Below, piece after piece: positions 50,843 to 60,241 of a DNA stretch of 64,000 nucleotides. The position numbers were made by a program, and so were the translations under genes. Each line of letters starts with the position of its first letter. The first letter of the stretch is position 1. This DNA is from Pseudalkalibacillus sp052246725 (GTDB lineage Bacteria; Bacillota; Bacilli; Bacillales; Fictibacillaceae), in NCBI GenBank assembly GCA_052246725.1, contig JBQQCL010000006.1. One strand, 5' to 3'. Under the pieces are notes generated by a model, which saw only the letters and a program-made list of their open reading frames with translations, searched no databases and was not told where the DNA came from.

Positions 50843-52159
50843 ATGACGAAGATCAAACTGACTCCACCGCAGTTTTTGGTCGTCGTATTCTTGTCATTCA
50901 TCCTATTCGGAACATTACTATTGAAATTGCCATTTGCAAGTAATGAACCGATCAGTTGGACAGATGCCTTGTTTACATCGACATCTGCGATGACTGTGAC
51001 AGGCCTGATTACGGTCGATACGGGAACAGCGTATACTGTTTTCGGTGAAGTTATCATCATGTTTCTGATTCAGCTTGGCGGGCTTGGAATCATGTCCTTT
51101 GCGATTTTGATTTTCATGATGATCGGGAAAAAAATCGGTATGAGGCAACGGATGTATGTGCAACAGGCACTGAACCAGACAACGATTGGCGGAGTCATTC
51201 TGCTCGTCAAAAGGCTTTTCATATTTTCAATCATCATCGAATCAATCGCTGTTGTCTTATTGACTCTGAGATGGGGACCCGAAATGGGATGGGGACAAGG
51301 CTTGTATGCGAGTGTTTTCCATGCCATCTCAGCTTTTAATAATGCAGGTTTTTCAATCTGGTCGGATAGTTTGATGGGGTATGTCGGAGATCCAGTCGTC
51401 AATATCATCATCACCTTTTTATTCATTACAGGCGGGATCGGTTTCACTGTGTTGTCGGATCTTTGGGCAAAGCGTGAATTCCGCCATTTAAGTCTTCATT
51501 CGAAGCTGATGCTCATCGGTTCACTCATCATCAATGTGATCGCTTTTTTGATCATTTTCATTTTCGAGTTCAATAATCCAGCTACTCTTGGACCGATGGC
51601 AACTGGTGAAAAAATTTTCGCAGCATACTTCCAGGCTGTCACCCCACGCACAGCGGGATTCAATACATTGGATATCGGCAGTATGGAAGATCCTTCGATC
51701 ATCATGATGCTGCTTCTCATGTTCGTAGGTGGCGGAAGTGCTTCAACAGCCGGGGGGATCAAGCTTACGACCTTCCTGATCATCTGTTTTGCGGTTTTCA
51801 CATTTTTGAAGGGGAAGTATGAGATCGTCATCATGCGTAAAACGATCGATCCTCATCTTCTAGTAAAAGCGTTAGCGATTTCAACGATTGGTCTTACATT
51901 TATTTTTACAGCAATCCTCTTGTTAAGTATCACGGAAAAAGAAGCACCGATCCTGACTGTCATCTTTGAAGTGTTTTCAGCTTTCGGCACTGTCGGCTTA
52001 TCAATGGGATTGACCTTCAAGCTTACAGTGATCGGTAAGCTAGTGATCATTTTCATGATGTTTATCGGAAAGATCGGCCCGTTGACGTTAGCATTCTCAT
52101 TAGCTCGACAAAGTGTTGAGAATATACGATATCCGAAAGAAGATATTCTCGCTGGTTGA
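50843..52159 (+). CDS. ktrB: Ktr potassium channel membrane subunit KtrB
   Basis: 438 residues from ATG 50843 behind GGGGGGA (ATG 50831 precedes the site). Four M1-P-M2 repeats of the SKT superfamily with selectivity-filter glycines in TSAMTVTGL, ISAFNNAGFS, AVTPRTAGFN and SAFGTVGLS. The third repeat is followed by GGSASTAGGIKL, part of the gating loop. Na+-dependent K+ uptake at the plasma membrane. Confidence 0.95.
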   Translation: MTKIKLTPPQFLVVVFLSFILFGTLLLKLPFASNEPISWTDALFTSTSAMTVTGLITVDTGTAYTVFGEVIIMFLIQLGGLGIMSFAILIFMMIGKKIGMRQRMYVQQALNQTTIGGVILLVKRLFIFSIIIESIAVVLLTLRWGPEMGWGQGLYASVFHAISAFNNAGFSIWSDSLMGYVGDPVVNIIITFLFITGGIGFTVLSDLWAKREFRHLSLHSKLMLIGSLIINVIAFLIIFIFEFNNPATLGPMATGEKIFAAYFQAVTPRTAGFNTLDIGSMEDPSIIMMLLLMFVGGGSASTAGGIKLTTFLIICFAVFTFLKGKYEIVIMRKTIDPHLLVKALAISTIGLTFIFTAILLLSITEKEAPILTVIFEVFSAFGTVGLSMGLTFKLTVIGKLVIIFMMFIGKIGPLTLAFSLARQSVENIRYPKEDILAG

Positions 52160-52227
52160 TACAAGTGATATGAGACTTTTGGATTAGTTAACTTTCCAAC
52201 TTACTCAAATATCCTTTAAGGAACGAA

Positions 52228-52259
52228 AGGCACTGTTCAAATAGGCAGTGTCTTTTTTG
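52228..52259 (+). terminator. Terminator of ktrAB
   Basis: AGGCACTG (52228-52235) pairs with CAGTGTCT (52246-52253), then TTTTTT. Confidence 0.85.
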
Positions 52260-52354
52260 TGTGCGAAGAAATTTCCGCACTTAACGGGGACTTTTGAATT
52301 AAAGAAAATAAATGATATGACGAGCAATTAAATGAGAATAGTTCTCAAGTATTA

Positions 52355-52413
52355 TTGACGATGATAATCATTTTCAATTAGTGTGGTTGTATCGCAAATG
52401 AAAATCATTATCA
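52355..52413 (+). promoter_or_regulatory. Two Fur boxes at the siderophore operon promoter
   Basis: TGATAATCATTTTCA (52362-52376) and TGAAAATCATTATCA (52399-52413) each match the 7-1-7 Fur box with one mismatch. TTGACG at 52355-52360 may be the -35 just before the first box; no strong -10 is evident. Iron-loaded Fur should repress the operon. Confidence 0.88.
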
Positions 52414-52444
52414 ATAAGCATCACAAAAAGAAAGGAAGATTCAT

Positions 52445-53797
52445 ATGACAGTAAAAGAGAATACATCCAATAGATTTTTATTAGCACAACAGGAGCGCCG
52501 TGAGTCGAATGCGCGGTCTTATCCCCGAAGGATCCCGATTGCGATTGAAGAGGCGGAAGGTATTTTCGTCACGGATGTCGAGGGGAAACGATATTACGAT
52601 TGTCTCGCTGGTGCAGGAACGCTTGCACTCGGGCATAACCATCCGATTGTCATTGAAGCGATGGAACAGGTGATCCGGGATAAGCGACCGTTACATACAT
52701 TGGATCTCACGACACCTGTAAAAGAGGAATTCGTCAATGAAATCTTTTCCTCACTTCCTGATCCTTTGAAAGATCGTGCAAAAATTCAATTCTGTGGTCC
52801 GACGGGCGGAGATGCGATTGAAGCAGCCTTGAAACTCGTGAAAACGGCGACTGGCAGAAGCTCGATTTTAACTTTCCATGGTGGTTATCATGGGTCGACG
52901 CATGGGACTATGGCGATCAGTGGGAATCTTGGTCCGAAAGAACGTGTTCAAGGTTTGATGCCGGATGTGCACTTCCTCCCTTACCCTTACACGTACCGTT
53001 GTCCTTTCGGGTTCAAAGGGGAAGAGGGGCATGAAATCAGCAGCCAATACATCGAAAATCTTCTCGATGATCCGGAAAGCGGAATTCTACCACCAGCAGC
53101 TATGATTCTAGAAGTTGTCCAGGGGGAAGGCGGATCGGTCCCAGCTCCAATCGAGTGGCTTCAGGAAATGCGCAGGATCACAAAAGAACGTGGCATTCCT
53201 TTGATCATTGATGAAATTCAAACAGGGATCGGCCGTACAGGTAAATTCTTCGCTTTCGAACATGCTGGTATCGTGCCGGATGTTGTCGTCCTTTCTAAAG
53301 CGATCGGTGGCAGCCTTCCGTTGTCCGTCGTCATCTATGAGGAGAGTCTGGATCAATGGGGACCAGGTGCACATATCGGGACGTTCAGAGGGAATCAGAT
53401 GGCGATGGCAGCAGGAACGGCAACGCTCCAATACATCAAAGAAAACAATCTATCTGAGCATGCTGACCGAATGGGGGACAAACTTCAAGCTGAGCTTAAA
53501 AACCTGCAGATCGACTACAAAGAAATTGGAGACGTCAGGGGACGCGGGCTGATGCTTGGTGTCGAAATGGTCGCCTCTGAGAAGACTCAGGCATCGAATG
53601 GAAGTTACCCAGCAGCTCCGGAGCTAGCAAGTAACATCCAGCGTGCGTGCTTCGATCGGGGATTGATTCTTGAGGTCGGTGGCCGTCATGGCGCTGTTGT
53701 CCGTATCCTTCCTCCGCTGATCATCACTGAACAACAGGTTGATGAAGTGGCGGCGATTTTTAAAGATGCTGTAACGGCAGTTTTGGGACAACGGTGA
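52445..53797 (+). CDS. rhbA: Diaminobutyrate-2-oxoglutarate aminotransferase
   Basis: 450 residues; AAAGGAAG before ATG. Class-III PLP aminotransferase: GAGTLALGHNHPIV, FCGPTGGDAIEAALKL, GGYHGSTHGTMAISG, IIDEIQTGIGRTGKFFAFEHAG and the PLP lysine in VVLSKAIGGSLPLSV (about residue 282). Makes L-2,4-diaminobutyrate from aspartate semialdehyde, the first step to 1,3-diaminopropane. First gene of a rhbABCDE-MFS-rhbF operon, 30 bp after the second Fur box. Confidence 0.93.
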   Translation: MTVKENTSNRFLLAQQERRESNARSYPRRIPIAIEEAEGIFVTDVEGKRYYDCLAGAGTLALGHNHPIVIEAMEQVIRDKRPLHTLDLTTPVKEEFVNEIFSSLPDPLKDRAKIQFCGPTGGDAIEAALKLVKTATGRSSILTFHGGYHGSTHGTMAISGNLGPKERVQGLMPDVHFLPYPYTYRCPFGFKGEEGHEISSQYIENLLDDPESGILPPAAMILEVVQGEGGSVPAPIEWLQEMRRITKERGIPLIIDEIQTGIGRTGKFFAFEHAGIVPDVVVLSKAIGGSLPLSVVIYEESLDQWGPGAHIGTFRGNQMAMAAGTATLQYIKENNLSEHADRMGDKLQAELKNLQIDYKEIGDVRGRGLMLGVEMVASEKTQASNGSYPAAPELASNIQRACFDRGLILEVGGRHGAVVRILPPLIITEQQVDEVAAIFKDAVTAVLGQR

Positions 53798-53803
53798 TGC
53801 CGG

Positions 53804-55360
53804 ATGATTACAAAAGTGATCAAACCTACAGCATTGCAAATGGAAGAAACGCCTGAGCAAAGCACGAACGATTTCAACTCCTTCTTTTTCCATGGCGGAG
53901 AAGAAGGGGTAGCAGCCTATCACCATGCAAGTCAGCTGGTGACAGAGAAACTGACGGAAGTGTTCTCGGATTTATCGAAACCCTACATCGGAAAAACACC
54001 CGACAAAATCAAAGAGGAAGTCAGAAGACTCCAGCTTGCAACAGAAAACGGAGAAACCTTGTATGAACTGCTCGAGGAAATCCAGGAACCACTTCTAAAA
54101 AGCAATATCAACATTAGTAATCCGAAAAGCATCGCGCATTTGCACTGTCCGCCACTCCTTCCGTCTCTTGCGGCTGAAATGATTATCACCGTCTTCAACC
54201 AATCAATGGATTCGTGGGATCAAAGTACAGCGGCCACCTATCTGGAGAATGAGCTGATCCGCTGGCTCCTGCCGAAGTTTGGTTATGGAAAACAGGCTGA
54301 TGGGACGTTTACGAGCGGCGGTACACAATCGAATTACATGGGATTGCTGCTTGCGCGGGACCATTATTGTTGGGAACGCTGGAACCATAATGTCCAAAAA
54401 GATGGGTTGCACTCACAATCCAATAAGCTGCGGATCCTTTGTTCTGAGCATGCTCATTTTACCGTAAAGAAATCAGCATCCCAGCTAGGTTTAGGGGAAA
54501 ATGCAGTGATTGTCGTCAACACGGAAGAGCACCATCAGATGAGTATAGATGACTTGGAAGAAAAATTGGAGCAGCTTGAAAGTGACGGATTATTGCCTTT
54601 CGCAGTCGTGGCTACCTGTGGAACAACTGATTTCGGCAGCATAGATCCCATGAAAGAATCAGCGCAACTTGCGAAACAACATGGACTTTGGTTCCACGTC
54701 GATGCCGCTTATGGTGGCGCATTGATCCTGAGTCGAAGTCATTATCATAGGCTGGCAGGGATTGAAGCAGCGGACTCGGTCACAGTCGATTTTCACAAGC
54801 TTTTTTATCAGCCGATCAGCTGTGGGGCATTCTTAGTAAAGGATAAAAAGTCATTCCGGTACATTCAACATCATGCCGATTACTTGAACCCGAGTGGGGA
54901 TGAAGAAGATGGCATGCTGCACCTTGTTACGAAATCGACGCAGACGACACGACGCTTCGATGCTTTGAAATTAATGATGTCGTTACGGATGGTCGGGACG
55001 AAAAGGTTTGGCGAAATGATTGATCATACATTCAGGCTTGCACATGCGGCCGCTCAGGAGCTTCACCATCGAGCGGACTTCACAGTTCTGAATCGGAAGC
55101 CAGTCTTGAATGCTGTCGTATTCCGGTATGAACCGATCTCGGACGGGTTAATCGACCTGGACTTACTCAATAAGAACATCCAAAAAGAACTGCTTGAAAG
55201 TGGTGAAGCAATCATGGCGAAAACCACCGTCGATGGAAAGACGTATTTGAAATTCACATTGTTGAATCCTCGCACGACAATGAAGGATATCAAAGAGATT
55301 CTTACATTGATTGAACAATACGGAAAAATGCAAACAAGTAAATGGGGGATGAACCATTGA
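53804..55360 (+). CDS. rhbB: L-2,4-diaminobutyrate decarboxylase
   Basis: 518 residues, 6 bases after rhbA. Group-II PLP decarboxylase: TSGGTQSNYMGLLLARD (about 166-182), CSEHAHFTVKKSASQLGLG, TCGTTDFGSIDP, HVDAAYGGALILS and the PLP lysine in DFHKLFYQPISC (about residue 331). Decarboxylates diaminobutyrate to 1,3-diaminopropane. The start site has only a weak ribosome binding sequence, so it is probably translated by coupling to rhbA. Confidence 0.93.
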   Translation: MITKVIKPTALQMEETPEQSTNDFNSFFFHGGEEGVAAYHHASQLVTEKLTEVFSDLSKPYIGKTPDKIKEEVRRLQLATENGETLYELLEEIQEPLLKSNINISNPKSIAHLHCPPLLPSLAAEMIITVFNQSMDSWDQSTAATYLENELIRWLLPKFGYGKQADGTFTSGGTQSNYMGLLLARDHYCWERWNHNVQKDGLHSQSNKLRILCSEHAHFTVKKSASQLGLGENAVIVVNTEEHHQMSIDDLEEKLEQLESDGLLPFAVVATCGTTDFGSIDPMKESAQLAKQHGLWFHVDAAYGGALILSRSHYHRLAGIEAADSVTVDFHKLFYQPISCGAFLVKDKKSFRYIQHHADYLNPSGDEEDGMLHLVTKSTQTTRRFDALKLMMSLRMVGTKRFGEMIDHTFRLAHAAAQELHHRADFTVLNRKPVLNAVVFRYEPISDGLIDLDLLNKNIQKELLESGEAIMAKTTVDGKTYLKFTLLNPRTTMKDIKEILTLIEQYGKMQTSKWGMNH

Positions 55361-57135
55361 AAAACCATAAAACGATTGCTGAACAAGCTACCATGCAAAG
55401 TTTTCTGAACTGCTACCTGAGAGAAACAAGGAATTTTGAGGAGATTGAAAATGAACGGGGAGATCACTTAACTGACCAACAAATTGACAGGACGATTAAA
55501 TGCGTTCTGCAAAACCAGGCGATAGAAGTGATCATTCCCGTCCGATATTGGTCTTTGACTGGGCGCCATCTGTTCGCCTTTCCAATCTTTTATCGAAGCA
55601 GCGGGAGTCAGTCGTTGAATCAGTTGGACTACATCACACTCGTTTCCTTGATCACGAAGGAGCTGTTGATTGAACAGAATCGCGAAGATGCAGAAGATGA
55701 ATTCATGCTGCGGGTGATTTTAAGCTGCCGTAACGTAACCAAATATATCGAAGGACGAGTGAAAGATTCTGTACGTTTAACTGATGCGAGCTTTTCCTAT
55801 ATCGAAGCGGAACAATCCCTGTTGTTCGGACACTTGATGCACCCGACTTCTAAAAGCAAACAAGGCATTACTGAAGAAGAGGAACATCTCTATTCGCCTG
55901 AGTTGAAAGGGGAATTCCAGCTGCATTATTTCAGGGCCGATCCATCGATTGTCGTTCAGGATTCCAGCTTGGAAAAAAGTGCTGCCGCCATCGTAAGAGA
56001 GGAATTGGAAGAATCCGGGCAATCAAATCGCCAGGGAGACAAGGAGGATGTCTTCTTACCAGCCCACCCATTACAGGCGAAGCATCTGATCGAACGTGAA
56101 GATGTTCAATCATTGATTGCAAAAGGATTGCTTGCATACCTCGGTCCGATGGGCAAGAAATTTACAGCAACCTCATCATTCCGCACGGTTTACAGCAAGG
56201 AATCGAAATATATGTTCAAGTTTTCTGTACCGATCAAAATTACGAACTCTTTGCGTGTCAGCCAGAAAAAAGAACTTGACCGGGGTGTGGAGGTTTCAAG
56301 ACTGGTAGATTCGAAGGTCGGGCAGGATTTATGGGAACGTTTTGATAGGTTCCATATCATAGAGGATCCAGCTTACTTAAATCTTGACCTGGACGGGGAT
56401 TCTACCGGTTTCGAGGTCATCATCCGGGAAAACCCATTTTACGAGAATGATAAGGATGCCAGTCTGATCGCCGGTCTCTGCCAGGATCATCCATATGGCG
56501 GGAAGACAAGAATCCAGGCAGTCATCGAAGACCTTGCACACCAGGAAGGAAGACGTACAGAAGATGTGAGTTTGGAGTGGTTCGACCGATATCTCTCAAT
56601 CTCGCTCGATCCGATTCTATGGCTCTATGAAACGTATGGGATTGCACTCGAAGCGCATCAACAGAATTCAGTGCTCAAACTGGACGGCGGTTATCCTGAC
56701 ACGTTCTATTATCGCGATAACCAGGGCTATTATTATAGTGAATCGAAGGCGGATCTGCTTGTCACCCAGCTTCCGGATCTGAATCGTAAAAGCAATACGA
56801 TCTGCAGTGATGAAGTGGCAGAAGAACGTCTCCGTTACTATTTCTTCATCAACCATCTGTTCGGACTCATCAACGGGTTCGGTGTAAGCGGATTGATTAC
56901 AGAGGAAAAGCTCTTGCGGCTCCTTAGATCGAGACTGGAAAAACACCTGGAAAAAGGGACGACTGTCGGTTTGATCGATAGTCTGATCAATGTGCCTGTC
57001 TTACCTTGTAAAGCGAATCTGTTGACTCGTTTTCACGATATGGATGAGCTTGTGGGTTCATTGGAGACACAATCAGTTTATACGATGATTCGAAATCCGA
57101 TCGGACAAGAGGTGGGACTGGTTTATGGAAAATAG
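55357..57135 (+). CDS. rhbC: IucA/IucC-family siderophore synthetase
   Basis: 592 residues from TTG 55357, whose TTGA overlaps the stop of rhbB and lies 8 bases after GGGGG (ATG 55342 is the alternative). NIS synthetase fold: HPLQAKHLI with preceding FLPAHP (about 231-240), TATSSFRTVYS and KFSVPIKITNSLRVSQKKEL (the ATP/citrate region), then YGIALEAHQQNSVLKLDGGYP (FhuF-like C-terminus). Condenses a citrate carboxyl with an amine or hydroxamate. Two such enzymes in the operon fit two-step citrate amidation. Confidence 0.92.
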   Translation: MKNHKTIAEQATMQSFLNCYLRETRNFEEIENERGDHLTDQQIDRTIKCVLQNQAIEVIIPVRYWSLTGRHLFAFPIFYRSSGSQSLNQLDYITLVSLITKELLIEQNREDAEDEFMLRVILSCRNVTKYIEGRVKDSVRLTDASFSYIEAEQSLLFGHLMHPTSKSKQGITEEEEHLYSPELKGEFQLHYFRADPSIVVQDSSLEKSAAAIVREELEESGQSNRQGDKEDVFLPAHPLQAKHLIEREDVQSLIAKGLLAYLGPMGKKFTATSSFRTVYSKESKYMFKFSVPIKITNSLRVSQKKELDRGVEVSRLVDSKVGQDLWERFDRFHIIEDPAYLNLDLDGDSTGFEVIIRENPFYENDKDASLIAGLCQDHPYGGKTRIQAVIEDLAHQEGRRTEDVSLEWFDRYLSISLDPILWLYETYGIALEAHQQNSVLKLDGGYPDTFYYRDNQGYYYSESKADLLVTQLPDLNRKSNTICSDEVAEERLRYYFFINHLFGLINGFGVSGLITEEKLLRLLRSRLEKHLEKGTTVGLIDSLINVPVLPCKANLLTRFHDMDELVGSLETQSVYTMIRNPIGQEVGLVYGK

Positions 57136-57724
57136 CTACAACCTTTACGACAAGAGAATCGAAAAGCGTATATCGTTTGAAACAGTTGACTATGACCGAG
57201 ACCTCAACCGGATTCATAAGTGGATGAATAAAGAGCATGTCATCCCTTTCTGGCAGTTGAATCATCCGATCGATAAATTCGCAGCTCATTTACGGAAAGC
57301 ATTGGATGATGACCATCAAACCCTTTATCTAGGGAAAATGGATGATGTTCCGATGAGCTATTGGGAAGCGTATTGGGTCAAAGGCGATGTCGTAGAAAAA
57401 TGCTATGAAGCGGAAGCGTTCGATCAAGGCATCCATCTGTTGATCGGAGAGCCTGATTACCTTGGTAAAGGGTACGCCCTTCCTTTACTTCAAGCGATGG
57501 TCGATTTCCAGTTCCAAGTACCTGAAACGAAAAAGGTCATCGCTGAGCCGGACATCCGCAATGAAAAAATGATCCATGTGTTTGAACAATGTGGATTCGA
57601 ACGTGTAAAACCGATTGAATTACCTGACAAAACAGGATTGTTGATGTTTTGCCATCGAGACGTTTTTGAGAGGAGGCTCAAACAGCATGACAGAAACAGT
57701 AGAAAAATCAAAACCTATTCATGA
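57125..57724 (+). CDS. rhbD: GNAT N-acetyltransferase for hydroxylated diaminopropane
   Basis: 199 residues, overlapping rhbC by 11 bases. GNAT fold of the IucB/RhbD type: HKWMNKEHVIPFWQLN at the start, EAYWVKGDVV, GIHLLIGEPDYLGKGYALPLL (acetyl-CoA loop, about 100-121) and EPDIRNEKMIHVFEQCGFE. Acetylates N-hydroxy-1,3-diaminopropane to give the hydroxamate. Place in the operon is the same as in rhizobactin 1021. Confidence 0.9.
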   Translation: MENSYNLYDKRIEKRISFETVDYDRDLNRIHKWMNKEHVIPFWQLNHPIDKFAAHLRKALDDDHQTLYLGKMDDVPMSYWEAYWVKGDVVEKCYEAEAFDQGIHLLIGEPDYLGKGYALPLLQAMVDFQFQVPETKKVIAEPDIRNEKMIHVFEQCGFERVKPIELPDKTGLLMFCHRDVFERRLKQHDRNSRKIKTYS

Positions 57725-59033
57725 TGTCATCGGAATCGGGATCGGTCCGTTCAACCTGGGTATGGCTGCACTTTTAGAAGAGGTTCCTGAAATTGACGGA
57801 CTGTTTTTTGAAAAGAAGAATGAATTCAATTGGCATCCTGGCATGTTGATTGACGGCACAACCCTTCAGGTCCCTTTCTTTGCTGATCTTGTCAGCATGG
57901 CAGATGTACGGAGTAAATACAGCTTCCTGCATTACCTACAAGAGCATGATCGGATGTATCACTTTTATTTCCTTGAGAAGTTCCACATCCCACGGAAAGA
58001 ATACAACCATTATTGCCGGTGGGTGGCGGATCAACTGGATAACTGCCTATTTGGAAGAACCGTGGAACAAGTCCGAACGCTCGAACAAAATGGAGAGCAG
58101 ATGTATGAAGTCGACGTTTTAAATACTAGCGAACAATCAATTGAGACGTACTACACAAGGCACTTACTGCTCGGAATCGGCACTTCGCCATCTGTTCCGT
58201 CCTTCATGAAAGAGCACCTTGGGGAAAGCGTCTTCCATTCTTCAGAATTTTTAAAGCATAAGGAACGTTGCCTTGAAGCTGAATCTGTTACGGTGATCGG
58301 CTCGGGGCAGAGTGCAGCAGAGGTGTTCTATGCTCTGGCGAAAGAGCAAGAACAAGCTGGTTATTCCTTGGATTGGTTCACACGTTCGAAGGGCTTCTTC
58401 CCAATGGAATACTCCAAGCTTGGTCTCGAATATTTCTCCCCGGATTATACCGATTTCTTTTACAAGCTTCCGCAATATAAAAAGGACCGGTTGATTGCAG
58501 AACAGGACCTCTTATACAAAGGGATCAGTACAGAGACGATCACCGATATCTATGACCTTCTTTATGAGCGGACCGTCGGTGGGGAGAAACCGGAAATCCG
58601 GCTGCAGGCGATGACGGAAGCGTCCGATCTCCAACGATCAGATGACGGATGGGAACTCGAGCTGATCCATCGCTTGACAGAAGAAACAATTACGAAAAGA
58701 ACCGGCGTTGTCATACTCGGAACAGGCTACCAACCGACTATTCCCGGTTTCCTGGATGGTATTGATCGTTTGATCGACTGGGATGATGTCGGTCGCTATC
58801 AGGTCCAAGAAAACTATGAATTGAAAATGAAGCAACCGATGCGCAACAAGATTTTCATACAGAATGGTGAGCTGCACACACATGGTGTCGGGGCACCGGA
58901 CCTCGGATTGGGTGCTCATCGCAATGCGGTCATCATCAATTCCATGGCCGGTCGGGAAGTGTATCCAGTCAGGACGAAAAATGTGTTCCAGACATTCGGA
59001 ATGGAAACATCATGTATGCCAGCCAGCGTTTAA
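57687..59033 (+). CDS. rhbE: Flavin N-monooxygenase (IucD/RhbE-like)
   Basis: 448 residues from ATG 57687, 10 bases after AGGAGG; it overlaps rhbD by 38 bases. Lysine/ornithine N-hydroxylase family: FAD motif VIGIGIGPFNLGMAALLEE at about 13-31, FFEKKNEFNWHPGMLIDGTTLQ, NADPH motif VTVIGSGQSAAEVFYAL (about 202-218) and the late ATGYQP-like LGTGYQPTIP. N-hydroxylates 1,3-diaminopropane with NADPH and O2. Confidence 0.92.
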   Translation: MTETVEKSKPIHDVIGIGIGPFNLGMAALLEEVPEIDGLFFEKKNEFNWHPGMLIDGTTLQVPFFADLVSMADVRSKYSFLHYLQEHDRMYHFYFLEKFHIPRKEYNHYCRWVADQLDNCLFGRTVEQVRTLEQNGEQMYEVDVLNTSEQSIETYYTRHLLLGIGTSPSVPSFMKEHLGESVFHSSEFLKHKERCLEAESVTVIGSGQSAAEVFYALAKEQEQAGYSLDWFTRSKGFFPMEYSKLGLEYFSPDYTDFFYKLPQYKKDRLIAEQDLLYKGISTETITDIYDLLYERTVGGEKPEIRLQAMTEASDLQRSDDGWELELIHRLTEETITKRTGVVILGTGYQPTIPGFLDGIDRLIDWDDVGRYQVQENYELKMKQPMRNKIFIQNGELHTHGVGAPDLGLGAHRNAVIINSMAGREVYPVRTKNVFQTFGMETSCMPASV

Positions 59034-60217
59034 ACACATTCATCCTGTTCAGTTGCATCTTTCTGTTTGTCGGAACGGAAGTCTTATTATCGCCGTTCTA
59101 TCCGCAATTCTTTGAAAAAGTATTCGGAATAGAGGACTTGAGCTTCACAGGAATGTACGTGTTTTTATGCAGGTTGACCGTCGTACTTATTTCACCGATC
59201 TGGGGCTTGCTTTCAAAAAGGTATGACGCCAAACGGCTGTTGCTGATCGGCCAAACCGGAACGGCAATCGCGTGTGTACTCATGGCGACGTCACAGACTG
59301 AACAGCAATTTCTTGTCTTCTCGATCTGCCTGTTGTTTTTTAAAAGCAGTTACCTTTTGTTGTACACGATTTTGCTCCAGCATGCCGGAAAAGGCAGAAA
59401 ACGTGTGACAGGGCTGTACCATGCTGTTTTTCAATCGTCCGTGATTGTGGCGACACTTGCGAGCAGCTGGGTGATCCAGCTCGATGATCCACTCATCGTT
59501 TTCTGGTGGGCGGCAGCGTTGGATGCTGTACAGGCGATCGTATGCTTTTTCATCTTTAAAAGGTTGAGAGCGTATGTTGCAGTACCGCAAGACTTGGATA
59601 CAACAAATAACCGCGTGGGCAGTTTCGGTTTTCTTATGAAGATGGCGCTCATCATTTTCACGCTCCATTTTTCAGTGACACTCATCCGGCCATTTTTCAC
59701 GTTATTTTCAGAACGGGAGCTGCATACTTCGGTATTCACGAGCAGCTTGCTGTTCTTGGTTCCGAGTCTTATGGCCGTGGTTGCGGCACCGTTGATCATG
59801 AAGTGCAGGTCTGAAAAGCTGCCGTACTTTTATAAAATCGCTGGCATCACGCTGGTCATCAGCCTGTTGGTTCAAGGATTCGTGGTGACGATACCCGCGT
59901 TCATCCTTTTCAGGTGTCTGTTCGGATTGTCGTTGGCAATCTGTCAGGCGAGCCTGGAAATCGTCCTTTTTCAGCGTGGCGGGAACGTGCACTATCAGTA
60001 TGGTATCGTGTCTGCCTTTCAAAATATGGGGCTATTGCTTGCGCCGTTAAGTGCGACTTATCTTGTGGAAAGCCATTCGCTGCAACACCCCTTTATTTTT
60101 GCAGGTGTGGCGGCTGCCTTTCATTTAGTTCTCGTTTTGCTGACGATTTATAGCAAAGCAGGTGTACAGGAGGAAAAAAGGATAGCAAAAGAGGTAAATC
60201 ATCGAAATGTTGGATGA
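59012..60217 (+). CDS. MFS transporter in the siderophore operon, probable exporter
   Basis: 401 residues; start overlaps rhbE by 22 bases. Twelve helices; loop motif WGLLSKRYDAKRLLL near residue 68. Being inside the operon and of the efflux-type MFS, it most likely exports the finished siderophore (as AlcS or YmfD do for other siderophores). This gene interrupts the rhbE-rhbF pair. Export function is inference from position. Confidence 0.8.
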   Translation: MYASQRLNTFILFSCIFLFVGTEVLLSPFYPQFFEKVFGIEDLSFTGMYVFLCRLTVVLISPIWGLLSKRYDAKRLLLIGQTGTAIACVLMATSQTEQQFLVFSICLLFFKSSYLLLYTILLQHAGKGRKRVTGLYHAVFQSSVIVATLASSWVIQLDDPLIVFWWAAALDAVQAIVCFFIFKRLRAYVAVPQDLDTTNNRVGSFGFLMKMALIIFTLHFSVTLIRPFFTLFSERELHTSVFTSSLLFLVPSLMAVVAAPLIMKCRSEKLPYFYKIAGITLVISLLVQGFVVTIPAFILFRCLFGLSLAICQASLEIVLFQRGGNVHYQYGIVSAFQNMGLLLAPLSATYLVESHSLQHPFIFAGVAAAFHLVLVLLTIYSKAGVQEEKRIAKEVNHRNVG

Positions 60218-60241
60218 ATCACGAATGAAAGTAGGGATAAC